Origin: Parvularcula mediterranea
Lineage (GTDB): Bacteria; Pseudomonadota; Alphaproteobacteria; Caulobacterales; Parvularculaceae
DNA: 64,000 bases
Direction of reading: 5' to 3'
Assembly: GCF_013085255.1 (NCBI RefSeq)
Contig: NZ_JABFCX010000002.1
Location: 62,001 to 126,000 of the forward strand
A model generated the notes under the pieces. The model did not search any database and had not been told where the DNA came from. It saw only the letters and a program-made list of their open reading frames with translations. Below are positions 16,977 to 25,036 of this stretch, in pieces (the first letter of the stretch is position 1; the number at the start of each line of letters is the position of its first letter). The translations under genes and the position numbers were made by a program.

Positions 16977-17186
16977 ATGTCTCTTGGGAACATCATGCTG
17001 GGGGCAGTGCTGGTCGCTGCCGCCCTCTATGTCGGAGTTCTGGTCACGGGGATGATCGCGCTCTGGCCCTACGGAGCCATCGGGCTCGGCATCTTCGCCT
17101 TCATCGGGATCATTCTGGGCGCCACGGTCGTGCAGCGCCTGAATGACAAGGAAGGCGAGCACTACAGCCGCAATGTGAAGGAGTAA
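16977..17186 (+). CDS. Small two-segment membrane protein
   Basis: 69 residues: two membrane segments (about 8-28 and 31-50) joined by a short turn, then a charged tail QRLNDKEGEHYSRNVKE. The gene follows the previous one by 25 bases and precedes the YbjQ-like gene by 5 bases, so cotranscription is very likely. GGGGAGGCAGCC serves as ribosome site. No family recognised. Confidence 0.75.
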   Translation: MSLGNIMLGAVLVAAALYVGVLVTGMIALWPYGAIGLGIFAFIGIILGATVVQRLNDKEGEHYSRNVKE

Positions 17187-17191
17187 GGGGC

Positions 17192-17575
17192 ATGCTGATT
17201 GCGACGGCGGAGTTCAATATTGGCCGCGAGGTCACGCAGGTGCTGGGCGTTGCGAGAGGCAATGTCATCCGTGCACGCCACGTCGGCAACGACATCGTGG
17301 CAGGCTTCAGGAACCTGATCGGCGGTGAGGTCAATGAGTACACGAAACTCATGGCCGAAGCCCGTGAGCAGGCCATGGACCGGATGATCAAGAACGCTGA
17401 GTCCATGGGCGCCGACGGCATCATCGGCATGCAGATCACCACGTCGATGATCACCCAGGGTGCGGCGGAGATCCTTTGCTACGGCACCGCGGTGAAGCTT
17501 GGTGAGAGCTATCGCGACATGGACGCACGTGCTGGTGCCCGTATGTCGGACGACGACATGGTGCGGCGGCGGTAG
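17192..17575 (+). CDS. YbjQ/UPF0145 family protein
   Basis: 127 residues. GREVTQVLGVARGNVIRARH, EAREQAMDRMIKNAESMGAD and GIIGMQITTSMI are the core motifs of YbjQ/UPF0145 (DUF74), a small fold that forms a pentamer in solved members; its function is unknown. It is normally about 105 residues; here a C-terminal tail (YRDMDARAGARMSDDDMVRRR) adds about 20. Flanked on both sides by small membrane proteins in the same operon, so it may work at the membrane. Confidence 0.85.
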   Translation: MLIATAEFNIGREVTQVLGVARGNVIRARHVGNDIVAGFRNLIGGEVNEYTKLMAEAREQAMDRMIKNAESMGADGIIGMQITTSMITQGAAEILCYGTAVKLGESYRDMDARAGARMSDDDMVRRR

Positions 17576-17603
17576 CAGGCCGGGCTGGAGCAGGGGGCGC
17601 ACG

Positions 17604-17825
17604 ATGCGCAGCGTTCTGACAGTCCTCTGCCTCGGCCTCGCCCTCCTCGCGGTGACAGCGCTCGTCATGACGCTCGGGGTGCTTGTGCCCGTGGTGCAGG
17701 AGAGCGGGGTGTCGCTGCAGGCGGTGATGGCCAGTGCGAAGTTCAAGACATTGAAAGTGGGCGGGCTACTGACCCTAGCCAGCGGCGCAGGCGCACTGAT
17801 CCTCTGGCGCATCCTGAGAAGCTAG
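17604..17825 (+). CDS. Small two-segment membrane protein, last gene of the YbjQ operon
   Basis: 73 residues: MRSVLTVLCLGLALLAVTAL begins the first membrane segment, and LTLASGAGALILWRIL the second, near the end. CAGGGGGCGC lies before the ATG. It follows the YbjQ-like gene by 28 bases. No family recognised. A longer frame from 17499 overlaps the YbjQ gene and is rejected. Confidence 0.65.
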   Translation: MRSVLTVLCLGLALLAVTALVMTLGVLVPVVQESGVSLQAVMASAKFKTLKVGGLLTLASGAGALILWRILRS

Positions 17826-17856
17826 CGTCATCTTGGACTCGATTCAGGACCCATCG
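17826..17856 (-). repeat. REP-like palindrome, copy 2
   Basis: Reads CGTCATCTTGGACTCGATTC and then AGGACCCATCG, the reverse complement of the common core with a few changes. It starts at once after the last gene of the YbjQ operon and pairs, in opposite orientation, with the copy at 17908. Confidence 0.6.
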
Positions 17857-17907
17857 GTCGCACCAGCGACCGGCAGATACGAGCGCCTTCGGCGCGCGAA
17901 TTCTCTC

Positions 17908-17937
17908 GATGGATCCTGGATCAAGACCAGGAAGACG
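17908..17937 (+). repeat. REP-like palindrome, copy 3
   Basis: GATGGATCCTGGATCAAGAC, then CAGGAAGACG: the common core with two changes. It is in opposite orientation to the copy 52 bases to the left. Confidence 0.65.
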
Positions 17938-17968
17938 GGAGCTGCCCCTCAGCTCACAGACCAACCGG

Positions 17969-17991
17969 AAAAACCCCGCGCGTCCGCGGGG
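17969..17991 (-). terminator. Rho-independent terminator of the small Cys-rich gene
   Basis: On the minus strand a perfect 7-bp stem CCCCGCG / CGCGGGG with a 4-base loop is followed by five T. It is 16 bases past the stop at 18007. Confidence 0.85.
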
Positions 17992-18006
17992 TAGTCTGTT
18001 GTGGGC

Positions 18007-18273
18007 TTACTTGCAAATCGCCTTGGTGATGTCCGCTTGAGCGATCTCGAAGTCGCAGGAAGAAACCATCTCTCCTGCAGCCTCATTGGTGCATGTGTAG
18101 GCGTAGTTGCAGTTCGCTGGATCCTCGGTCTCGTTGAGAAGAGCGATGTTGCAGGTACACTCGTCCGGCTCTTGCACCGTGGCGAGTATGGCGTCGATCG
18201 TAGCCAATCTGTCAGCACTCTGCATAGACAGAGAGCCGGAAACGGCTGCGATCATCAGGGTCGTGAGTGTCAT
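18007..18273 (-). CDS. Small secreted Cys-rich protein
   Basis: 88 residues. A short signal-like start MTLTTLMIAAVSGSLSMQ, then a domain with six cysteines (DECTCNIAL, ANCNYAYTCT, SSCDFEI, and AICK at the end), which could make three disulfides in the periplasm. GGAGG stands 5 bases before the ATG at 18273, which decides the start; the frame extends to 18297. It has its own terminator. Family unknown. Confidence 0.75.
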   Translation of the reverse strand: MTLTTLMIAAVSGSLSMQSADRLATIDAILATVQEPDECTCNIALLNETEDPANCNYAYTCTNEAAGEMVSSCDFEIAQADITKAICK

Positions 18274-18545
18274 AGTGACCTCCATGTGCCGCCCCAAAGG
18301 GTGGGGCGACGCCCTAGACGAACCCGGGTGTCAGGTTCGCGGCTGTCGTTACGCCTCTGTTCCGCACACGGTAAGTTGCAAGCCTGTAAGCCTAAGCCGC
18401 TGATCGAGAACAATCAATCTTTAGGAGAAGGCCATGCACGTCTAGCTTGTGGGGTTTTACCGGCAAGCCCCGCCAAGCCTTAGGCTTAGCAAGCTCCGTT
18501 TACCGATGAACTATCACCCGGAGGTTGCAGTTCATGAAGCGATGG

Positions 18546-19037
18546 TCACGCAGACAGCCACGGATCATCGTCGAACTCGTGATCCATAAAGGTAGCTTTC
18601 TCCTCGAAAAACGCCACAGCGCTTTTCTCGCCTTCTGCATAGGCTTCGACAAAACTCATGGGTCTCCAAGGGTTGTCCCAGAGCTCGTCCCACTCCCGGA
18701 TCGCCATTGAAAACCGAGCGCAATGCCGCGCCAGCGTCCTTGTGTCGAAGCCGTGACTGACATCATGTCGGATAGTCCAGAGGCTCGACGGCCGCGGGTC
18801 GATGATCTCTGCAAAAAAGCCCGGCAGAGGGCGCACCGCCAGACGCAACGCTTCCCGCACCCAAAACCGCAGATGTCCGTTCAAGGACCACAAGGCATAG
18901 ACTGTCAATTCAGTTCCGATTGCACATCGGCCAGGGTAGGTCTCGGCATGGTCTTTGGCGCCCCAGCCGTAGAGGCCGCCGACGTCATGAAGGGACAAAC
19001 CTCGCGGAAGGTCGTCTCGGATCACTCTGATTTTCAC
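18546..19037 (-). CDS. Hypothetical protein of 163 residues
   Basis: Soluble and rich in Trp and Arg (GLYGWGAKDH, HLRFWVREAL, REWDELWDNPWRPM), ending DHEFDDDPWLSA. No family recognised; small soluble proteins of this look are sometimes immunity proteins, but nothing here proves it. GTG 19037 has no good ribosome site. The reading frame stays open upstream for 25 more codons that look coding (SYAEAVLEVGNPS) yet contain no start codon, so the gene may have lost its true N-terminus or begin at an unusual codon. It lies just downstream of a strong hairpin after the phosphomutase gene. Confidence 0.6.
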   Translation of the reverse strand: MKIRVIRDDLPRGLSLHDVGGLYGWGAKDHAETYPGRCAIGTELTVYALWSLNGHLRFWVREALRLAVRPLPGFFAEIIDPRPSSLWTIRHDVSHGFDTRTLARHCARFSMAIREWDELWDNPWRPMSFVEAYAEGEKSAVAFFEEKATFMDHEFDDDPWLSA

Positions 19038-19084
19038 GGAAGGATTGCCGACTTCGAGGACGGCTTCTGCGTACGAAGATCGTA

Positions 19085-19112
19085 GCCGATTGGCTGTAGA
19101 ATGCCAATCGGC
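19085..19112. terminator. Perfect 10-bp hairpin after the phosphomutase gene
   Basis: GCCGATTGGC, 8 bases, GCCAATCGGC. It is 10 bases past the stop of the gene at 19122. No T run follows on either strand, so termination strength is doubtful; it may protect the mRNA 3' end. Confidence 0.55.
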
Positions 19113-19121
19113 CTAGAAGCT

Positions 19122-20609
19122 TTAAAGTTCCTGATTAAACGCGCCAACCTCGGGCTCGGTTGCCAGGACTTCCTTCAGCTCACCGAACATCTTGTTCCGT
19201 GCTTCTTCCGTCGCAGGGCTCTCCACCACGACCACCAGCTCTGGCTTGTTCGAGGAGGCGCGGATGAGGCCCCAGGTGCCGTCCTCGACCGTGATGCGGA
19301 CGCCGTTGACTGTGTTCACGTCGACGACTTTCTGTCCGATCATCTCGGTCTTGTCTTTCAGCTTGCTGACGATCCGATCGATGACGTTGTACTTCTCTTC
19401 GTCCGAGCATTTCGGCGACATGGTCGGCGATTGGTAGGTCTTGGGCAGCGCTTCCTTGAGGTCGGAGAGTTGCTTCTCCGGGTTGCGCTCCATCATCTTG
19501 AGGATGGCGATGGCGGCGACGAGGCCGTCATCGTAGCCGCGACCGTAGGGCTCACGGAAGAAGAAGTGGCCCGACTTCTCAAAGCCCGCCACGGCATCGA
19601 GCTCAGTCGTCTTGCGCTTGATGTAGGAGTGGCCGGTCTTCCAGTAGACGGTTTCCGCCCCTTGCTCATTCAGAACCGGGTCGGTCTTGAAGAGGCCGGT
19701 GGATTTCACGTCGACCACGAATTTCGCGTTCGGGATCTGGGCCGAGAGGTCGCGGGCCAGCATCACGCCGATCTTGTCCGCGAAAATCTCGTCGCCGGTA
19801 TTGTCGACGACGCCGCAGCGGTCGCCATCGCCATCAAAGCCGAGAGCGAAGTCCGCGCCGTGCTCTTTCACGGCTGCCTGCATGGCATGGAGCATCTCCA
19901 TGTCTTCAGGGTTCGGATTGTATTTCGGGAAGGTGTGGTCGAGCTCGGCATCCATCGGGATGACCTCGACGCCGAGGCGCTTGAGCGCTTCTGGAGCATA
20001 GGCACCCGCCGTGCCGTTGCCGCAGGCCGCGATGACCTTCATCGGACGCTTGATCTCGACCCCGTCGGTCAGGTCCCTGATGTAGCGCTCGCGCAGGTCG
20101 GTGTGGAACTGATAGCCGCCGCCGTCACGGTTCTTGCCTTCACCGTTCAGCACGATCTCCTTCAGGCGTCCCATCTCGTCAGGGCCGAAGGTGAGGGGGG
20201 CTTCGACGCCCATCTTCACGCCGGTCCAGCCGTTTTCGTTGTGGCTGGCGGTGACCATCGCCACGCAGGGCACGTCGAGCTCGAACTGAGCGAAATAGGC
20301 GACCGGGGAGAGGGCGAGGCCGATGTCATGGACCTTGATGCCCGCTGACATAAGCCCGACCGTCAGGGCCTGCTTGATGCCTGCCGAATAGCCCCGGAAG
20401 TCGTGGCCGACGACGATTTCGGGCCGCTTGCCCAGCTCATGGATCAGTGTGCCAAGGCCAAGGCCCAGTGCCTGAATGCCGAGGACGTTGATCTCCTCGC
20501 CGAAGACCCAGCGCGCATCGTACTCACGGAAGCCGGTGGGCTTCACCTTCGGCTGGACCTCGTACTCGAGCGTGTTCTCTTTGAGGTCGGCACTGGGCTT
20601 CGGAAGCAT
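19122..20609 (-). CDS. Phosphomannomutase/phosphoglucomutase
   Basis: 495 residues, right length for the alpha-D-phosphohexomutase family. The catalytic serine loop is MVTASHN (Ser122), the metal-binding loop is FDGDGDRCGVVD (about 258), and the C-terminal sugar-phosphate-binding segment RASSNKPELVV is present. It interconverts hexose-1- and hexose-6-phosphates and so supplies precursors for surface polysaccharides and glycolipids. The dual specificity is typical of alphaproteobacterial AlgC/ManB-like members but cannot be proved from sequence. Divergent from the PBP1A gene, with a gap of about 170 bases. Confidence 0.92.
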   Translation of the reverse strand: MLPKPSADLKENTLEYEVQPKVKPTGFREYDARWVFGEEINVLGIQALGLGLGTLIHELGKRPEIVVGHDFRGYSAGIKQALTVGLMSAGIKVHDIGLALSPVAYFAQFELDVPCVAMVTASHNENGWTGVKMGVEAPLTFGPDEMGRLKEIVLNGEGKNRDGGGYQFHTDLRERYIRDLTDGVEIKRPMKVIAACGNGTAGAYAPEALKRLGVEVIPMDAELDHTFPKYNPNPEDMEMLHAMQAAVKEHGADFALGFDGDGDRCGVVDNTGDEIFADKIGVMLARDLSAQIPNAKFVVDVKSTGLFKTDPVLNEQGAETVYWKTGHSYIKRKTTELDAVAGFEKSGHFFFREPYGRGYDDGLVAAIAILKMMERNPEKQLSDLKEALPKTYQSPTMSPKCSDEEKYNVIDRIVSKLKDKTEMIGQKVVDVNTVNGVRITVEDGTWGLIRASSNKPELVVVVESPATEEARNKMFGELKEVLATEPEVGAFNQEL

Positions 20610-20779
20610 GGTTGAAATTCCCCATCAGGTTTCGCGCGGACAGTAGTGAACCCATTTTCCTTGCCAAGCCTTACTGTCGGGAAAGTTCAGCTCTCTACGG
20701 TTTGTGAGAGGTCGCGCCCTTGATCGTGCTGTGGTAACGGCATGGGAAGTGTGGGCGGACGTGCGATTCGTTGGGACTG

Positions 20780-23410
20780 ATGAACGCTAAGAACAACAAC
20801 AGCGACAGCTTTCGCTTCGGCGATGAGAACCATCCCTTGAGGGGTGATCACTGGGACGACGAGCCCCGCAAGAAAAAGCGCGGCGGTGCCCTTGGCGGCC
20901 TGGTGCTCTTCGGCCGGATCGTCATGGGCCTCGGCATTGTCGGCTTTGTCGGCATGGTCATCGCCGTGGTCGGCGCGTTCATCTACATGCGCAGCCTCGA
21001 GCCCGAGCTGCCCGATTACACGACGCTTGAGAGCTACCAGCCCAAGGTCACGACCCGCATCCACGCTGGCGATGGCACGCTGGTGGCCGAGTTTGCGCGG
21101 GAGCGCCGTCTCTTCGTGCCCGCGGAATCGATCCCCGACACGGTGAAGCAGGCCTTCATCTCCGCCGAAGACAAGACCTTCTACGAGCACTCCGGCATCT
21201 ACTGGATGGGCATCCCCCGCGCGGCCTGGAACAGCTTCAAGGCCATGCGCGAAGGCGCGCCGCTGCAGGGCGCCTCGACCATCACGCAGCAGGTGGCGAA
21301 GAACTTCCTCCTGACCTCGGACCAGCGGATCGAACGGAAGGTGAAGGAAGCCATCATTGCCCGGCGGATGGAGAAGGCCTTCACGAAAGACCACATCCTC
21401 GAGCTCTACCTGAACGAGATCTATCTCGGGAACCGCAGCTACGGCGTGGCCGCCGCAGCGCTTGCCTATTTCGACAAGCCGCTCAGCGAGATCGAACCCC
21501 ATGAAGCGGCCTATCTGGCGACCCTTGCCAAGGCGCCTGCGAACTACCATCCGGTTTACAATGAGAGCCGAGCGGTCGAACGCAGGAACTGGATCCTGGG
21601 CCAGATGTGGGAGAACGGGTACCTCACGGACGAGGACCTCGAGTACTTCCGGGCCCAGCCTCTCGGCGCTGAACTGCTGCCGCCTCTCGGCGCTAGGTCG
21701 GCCGCTCTTGAGTATTTCGCTGAGGAAGTCCGCCGGGACATCTCCGGCCGTTACGGTTCGGACGCGCTTTATGATGGTGGCCTTTCGGTTCGCACAACTA
21801 TCGACCCGGTGATGCAGGAGAAGGCCCAGCGAGCGTTCCGCGAAGGCCTGACCGAGTACGACATGCGCCACGGCTGGCGCGGTCCGCTCACGACCCTTGC
21901 GCTGCCCGATGACCTGACGGCGCGGACCGAGGTCGAGCGCGAAGGTGAGGAGTCGCAGTTCCTCTGGACCCTCAGCCTTGAGCAGGCCCAGAAGGCGCTG
22001 CTTGCTGACCGCTCCGTTGCGCGCGACCTGACGCCTTGGCGGCTCGCCGTGGTGCTGGAGACGACCGCCGCCGTGGCGGAGATCGGCTTCCTCGATGGCA
22101 CCCGCGGCTCGATCACTCTCCCGAACCTCAGCTGGGCGAAGCAGTTCATCCAGATGAACGAACTCGGCCCGGACGTTGAAAGCGTCACGGACGTCCTTGC
22201 GATCGGTGATGTGATCCTCGCCGAGCCCATCGAGGGCGACACGTCCTATGCGCTGCGTCAGATCCCGGCAGCCAATGGCGGCATGCTGGCCATGGATCCG
22301 CACACAGGCCGTATCCTCGCGATGGTCGGCGGGTTCAGCTTCGGCATGTCCGAGTTCAACCGCGCGACCCAGGCGTGGCGCCAGCCGGGCTCGACCTTCA
22401 AGCCCTTCATCTACGCCGCCGCCCTCGACAGCGGCTACACGCCGAGCTCGATCGTCCTCGACGCACCGTTCGTGGCGCCGGGCCTCGATGGCACTTGGTA
22501 CAAGCCGGGCAACTATGTGCAGGATCGCTTCTACGGCGACTCCACGCTCCGCCTCGGTATCGAGAAATCGCGGAACACGATGACCGCCCGCCTTGCGCAG
22601 GACCTCGGGATCGGCCGGATCATCGAGTATGCCGAGCGCATGGGCGTCTCGGACAAGCTGCCTCGTAACCTCTCCATTTCGCTTGGTGCGGGTGAGACCA
22701 CGCTGGTCCGCCTGACCGCTGCCTACGCCCAGTTCGTGAACGGCGGTAAGCAGATCAAGCCGACGATCATTGACCGGATCCAGGACCGTCAGGGCGAGAC
22801 GATCTACGCCATCGACGACCGCGCCTGCTTCGGCTGCAACGTCGAGGGCTGGGACGAGCAGCCTGAGCCTGACCTGCCCGATGACCGTTCCCAGGTGATC
22901 GACCCCCGAACGGCGTTCCAGATGGTTTCGATCATGGAGGGCGTCATCGAGCGCGGGACGGGTACGAAGATCCGCGAGCTCTATCTCGATGAGCCGCTGC
23001 CGCCGATCGCTGGCAAGACGGGCACGACCAACGACTATCGCGACGCATGGTTCGTCGGCTTCTCGCCTGACCTCGCTGTCGGGGTGTTCGTCGGCTATGA
23101 CCTTCCTGCGACGCTGGGCAATGGCGAAGGCGGCGGTAACGTGGCCGCACCTATTTTCGGCCGGTTCATGAAAGACGCTCTCGTCACCGAAGACGTGGTG
23201 CCGTTCCGTGCACCGTCAGGCATCCGCCTCGTCAGGGTCAACGCGCGCACTGGCCGCCCGGCCACGGCAGGTGATCCGAACACCATCCTTGAGGCGTTCA
23301 AGGCCGAAGACGACATCTATGGTCGCTCGAACCGCTTCCGCGGCGACGGCAACCAGCAGTCGCCGGACACGGACGAAGAAATCGACTCCGACCTCGGCGT
23401 GATCTACTGA
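20780..23410 (+). CDS. mrcA: Penicillin-binding protein 1A (bifunctional class A PBP)
   Basis: 876 residues. Charged cytoplasmic start (KKKRGGAL), one membrane segment at about 40-65, then the glycosyltransferase family 51 domain with EDKTFYEHSGIYW and QGASTITQQVAKNF, and the transpeptidase domain with SxxK in GSTFKPFIYAAAL, SxN in KSRNTM and KTG in GKTGTTNDYRDAWFVGF. It polymerises and cross-links peptidoglycan. An extra domain between the two catalytic parts (about 390-490) is typical of PBP1A. ATG 20780 is preceded by GGGA; TTG 20771 is possible. A C-terminal acidic tail (DTDEEIDSDLGVIY) is likely flexible. Confidence 0.95.
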   Translation: MNAKNNNSDSFRFGDENHPLRGDHWDDEPRKKKRGGALGGLVLFGRIVMGLGIVGFVGMVIAVVGAFIYMRSLEPELPDYTTLESYQPKVTTRIHAGDGTLVAEFARERRLFVPAESIPDTVKQAFISAEDKTFYEHSGIYWMGIPRAAWNSFKAMREGAPLQGASTITQQVAKNFLLTSDQRIERKVKEAIIARRMEKAFTKDHILELYLNEIYLGNRSYGVAAAALAYFDKPLSEIEPHEAAYLATLAKAPANYHPVYNESRAVERRNWILGQMWENGYLTDEDLEYFRAQPLGAELLPPLGARSAALEYFAEEVRRDISGRYGSDALYDGGLSVRTTIDPVMQEKAQRAFREGLTEYDMRHGWRGPLTTLALPDDLTARTEVEREGEESQFLWTLSLEQAQKALLADRSVARDLTPWRLAVVLETTAAVAEIGFLDGTRGSITLPNLSWAKQFIQMNELGPDVESVTDVLAIGDVILAEPIEGDTSYALRQIPAANGGMLAMDPHTGRILAMVGGFSFGMSEFNRATQAWRQPGSTFKPFIYAAALDSGYTPSSIVLDAPFVAPGLDGTWYKPGNYVQDRFYGDSTLRLGIEKSRNTMTARLAQDLGIGRIIEYAERMGVSDKLPRNLSISLGAGETTLVRLTAAYAQFVNGGKQIKPTIIDRIQDRQGETIYAIDDRACFGCNVEGWDEQPEPDLPDDRSQVIDPRTAFQMVSIMEGVIERGTGTKIRELYLDEPLPPIAGKTGTTNDYRDAWFVGFSPDLAVGVFVGYDLPATLGNGEGGGNVAAPIFGRFMKDALVTEDVVPFRAPSGIRLVRVNARTGRPATAGDPNTILEAFKAEDDIYGRSNRFRGDGNQQSPDTDEEIDSDLGVIY

Positions 23411-23434
23411 TCGGCTCTGGAACACGGGACAAAG

Positions 23435-23465
23435 AAAAGGCGGCTCCGAGAGGGCGGCCTTTTTC
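23435..23465. terminator. Likely bidirectional terminator
   Basis: AAAAGGC ... GCCTTTTT with an imperfect GC-rich inner stem lies between the convergent PBP1A and DUF442 genes, with A and T runs on the two sides. Suitable for both strands. Confidence 0.6.
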
Positions 23466-23483
23466 GTTGGAGGGGTAGGGCGC

Positions 23484-23921
23484 CTAAGCGGCCTTCTTCG
23501 CGAAGCTGCCGATGAAGCCATCCATGGCGGAGAGGTCGAACCCCGCGCCCTTGGCTTTTGCGATCGCTTCCTCCAGCGGCATCCCCGCACGAACGTCCGC
23601 TGCTGTGCTGATCATCGCGCAGCGCGTTCCGGTGGCACACATGGCGAGCACCTTCCGCGCCGGAGCAACGGCTGTCGCATAGGTCTCGACATCGGCCACG
23701 CTCATCTTCGATCCTTTGAAGGGGATATGGACGAAGCGCATCCCGGCTGCTTCGATCACGCCGCGCATACGTTCTGCCGTCGGCTGCTTCTCCGCCTCGC
23801 CATCGGGGCGGTTGCTGACGATCAGGTCAAAGCCCTCAGCCTTCAGGATATCCACGTCCTTGCGAACCAGAGGCCCCGCGAGCACGATCTTCTCGTCATA
23901 GACAAAAGGCCCGAACAGCAT
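23484..23921 (-). CDS. DUF442/TIGR01244-type phosphatase-like protein
   Basis: 145 residues. GFDLIVSNRPDGEAEKQP and HIPFKGSKMSVADVE, then the P-loop KVLAMCATGTRCAM, are the marks of the DUF442 family, a dual-specificity-phosphatase-like fold found alone or fused to beta-lactamase-fold sulfur dioxygenases. The putative nucleophile is the Cys of CATGTR. The usual loop has Ser where Thr stands here. Likely cytoplasmic. No sulfur-oxidation gene is nearby, so its substrate is unknown. Confidence 0.8.
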   Translation of the reverse strand: MLFGPFVYDEKIVLAGPLVRKDVDILKAEGFDLIVSNRPDGEAEKQPTAERMRGVIEAAGMRFVHIPFKGSKMSVADVETYATAVAPARKVLAMCATGTRCAMISTAADVRAGMPLEEAIAKAKGAGFDLSAMDGFIGSFAKKAA

Positions 23922-24067
23922 GGCCCGCTCTCCTCACGCTTTCCGGAGGAGTGTGAAGGGAAGGAGCAAGGGAACCGTTGCCCTGGTCGGCAGCTTTTTA
24001 GCCGATTGCGGGTGGTGGGTGAGGGGATCTTGGATAAGGTCGATTTTTCAGGGGTAAGGGGTCAGTG

Positions 24068-24877
24068 ATGAAGGCTTTGGCGATACTGTTTTTGATCGTA
24101 TTTCTGGCCTGCCTTGCCTTCGTGGGCAGCCTGCTTTTCCTGACGCGAGGCGCTCATCAGACGACACTCGATGTCCGACTGTTGGGCTTTGGAGAAACCC
24201 CGCTCCAGTGCGTCGACCGTGTTCGGAAGAACTTCGAGGCGATCCGGCCGGAAATGAACGAAGTCGCGGAGATCTTTGAGGACAATCCTTCCCTCGTTTC
24301 AGCGGGGATCTTCGGAGGAGGGGAGACCGAAGAAGATGTTTTCGTCGATCAGAACGCACCCGAAGATAGCTCGAATACTCAGCTGAAAGCGAAATTTCTC
24401 CGCCCCTTGCTAGCGCTCGAGAGATCTGGCGTGGCGATCCGGCCATTCAGCTTCAACCGACGATCCGATGGGGGTGAGTTAACTGGCGTTACGATGGCCA
24501 CGTGCGGTCTGACATCTCTGCAGTGGTGGGACTTCGTGTTGTCTCTGCTCTATGGCGGGCGAGCCGCTCGTCCTCTCGGTTCCGTGCAGCCAACTGCGAC
24601 TACTCTCTTCGAGCGTGGCAACCTTGGCAGCGATGACCCTCGTGAGCGCTGTGGTGAGGCCCCGCCCACTCTCAACGAAGAATTCTTCGGGACCTGCGTC
24701 TCTGACCTCGGCGGAGGATGGATCGTACGTCAAGAGTGGGCTGATTGGTGCAGCCGGATGAACCTGGGTGGCTGGGAACGGCACTTGCGAGAAACCTACC
24801 TCGACCCTGAAACCCGGCGAGAGTGGGAGCAAGCGCGCGACGAGGGGCGAACGCCGTGCGGGGTCATTCCGTTCTGA
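24068..24877 (+). CDS. Hypothetical membrane-anchored protein, paralogue A of a tandem pair
   Basis: 269 residues. One N-terminal membrane segment (LAILFLIVFLACLAFVGSLLF) and a long extracytoplasmic domain. Shared with the next gene: TTLDVRLLGFGETPLQCVDR, KNFEAI, a Cys-containing MATCGLTSLQWW, and FGTCVSDLGGGW with VRQEWADWC followed by RTPCGVI near the end. The conserved cysteines suggest disulfides. Family unknown. GGGGTAAGGGG precedes the start. GTG 24065 is an equal alternative. Confidence 0.7.
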   Translation: MKALAILFLIVFLACLAFVGSLLFLTRGAHQTTLDVRLLGFGETPLQCVDRVRKNFEAIRPEMNEVAEIFEDNPSLVSAGIFGGGETEEDVFVDQNAPEDSSNTQLKAKFLRPLLALERSGVAIRPFSFNRRSDGGELTGVTMATCGLTSLQWWDFVLSLLYGGRAARPLGSVQPTATTLFERGNLGSDDPRERCGEAPPTLNEEFFGTCVSDLGGGWIVRQEWADWCSRMNLGGWERHLRETYLDPETRREWEQARDEGRTPCGVIPF

Positions 24878-25036
24878 TCCCATGGCCGCAAGGAGGGCAA
24901 AGCCCTTCCTCATCGCTCGCCTTTTGAAGCGTGCGCGCGACGGGGAAGCATCGGATGATCTCAGGTTATGAGCCGTTTGAGCGTGCTAGGTCAGCGGGCT
25001 TCGGATAAGCTCGATACTAGCCGGGAAAGGGGGACG

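Noticed and set aside
18434-18445. Start codon after AGGAGAAGG in the gap 18274-18545
   Set aside because: The frame is ATG CAC GTC TAG, only three codons; no gene or known RNA could be made out in this gap.
19101-20348. 415-codon plus-strand open frame
   Set aside because: It is antisense to the phosphomutase gene, whose catalytic motifs are clear; long antisense frames are expected in GC-rich genes.
20687-22303. 538-codon minus-strand open frame
   Set aside because: Antisense to the PBP1A gene; no motif and Arg/His/Gly-rich composition typical of a shadow frame.
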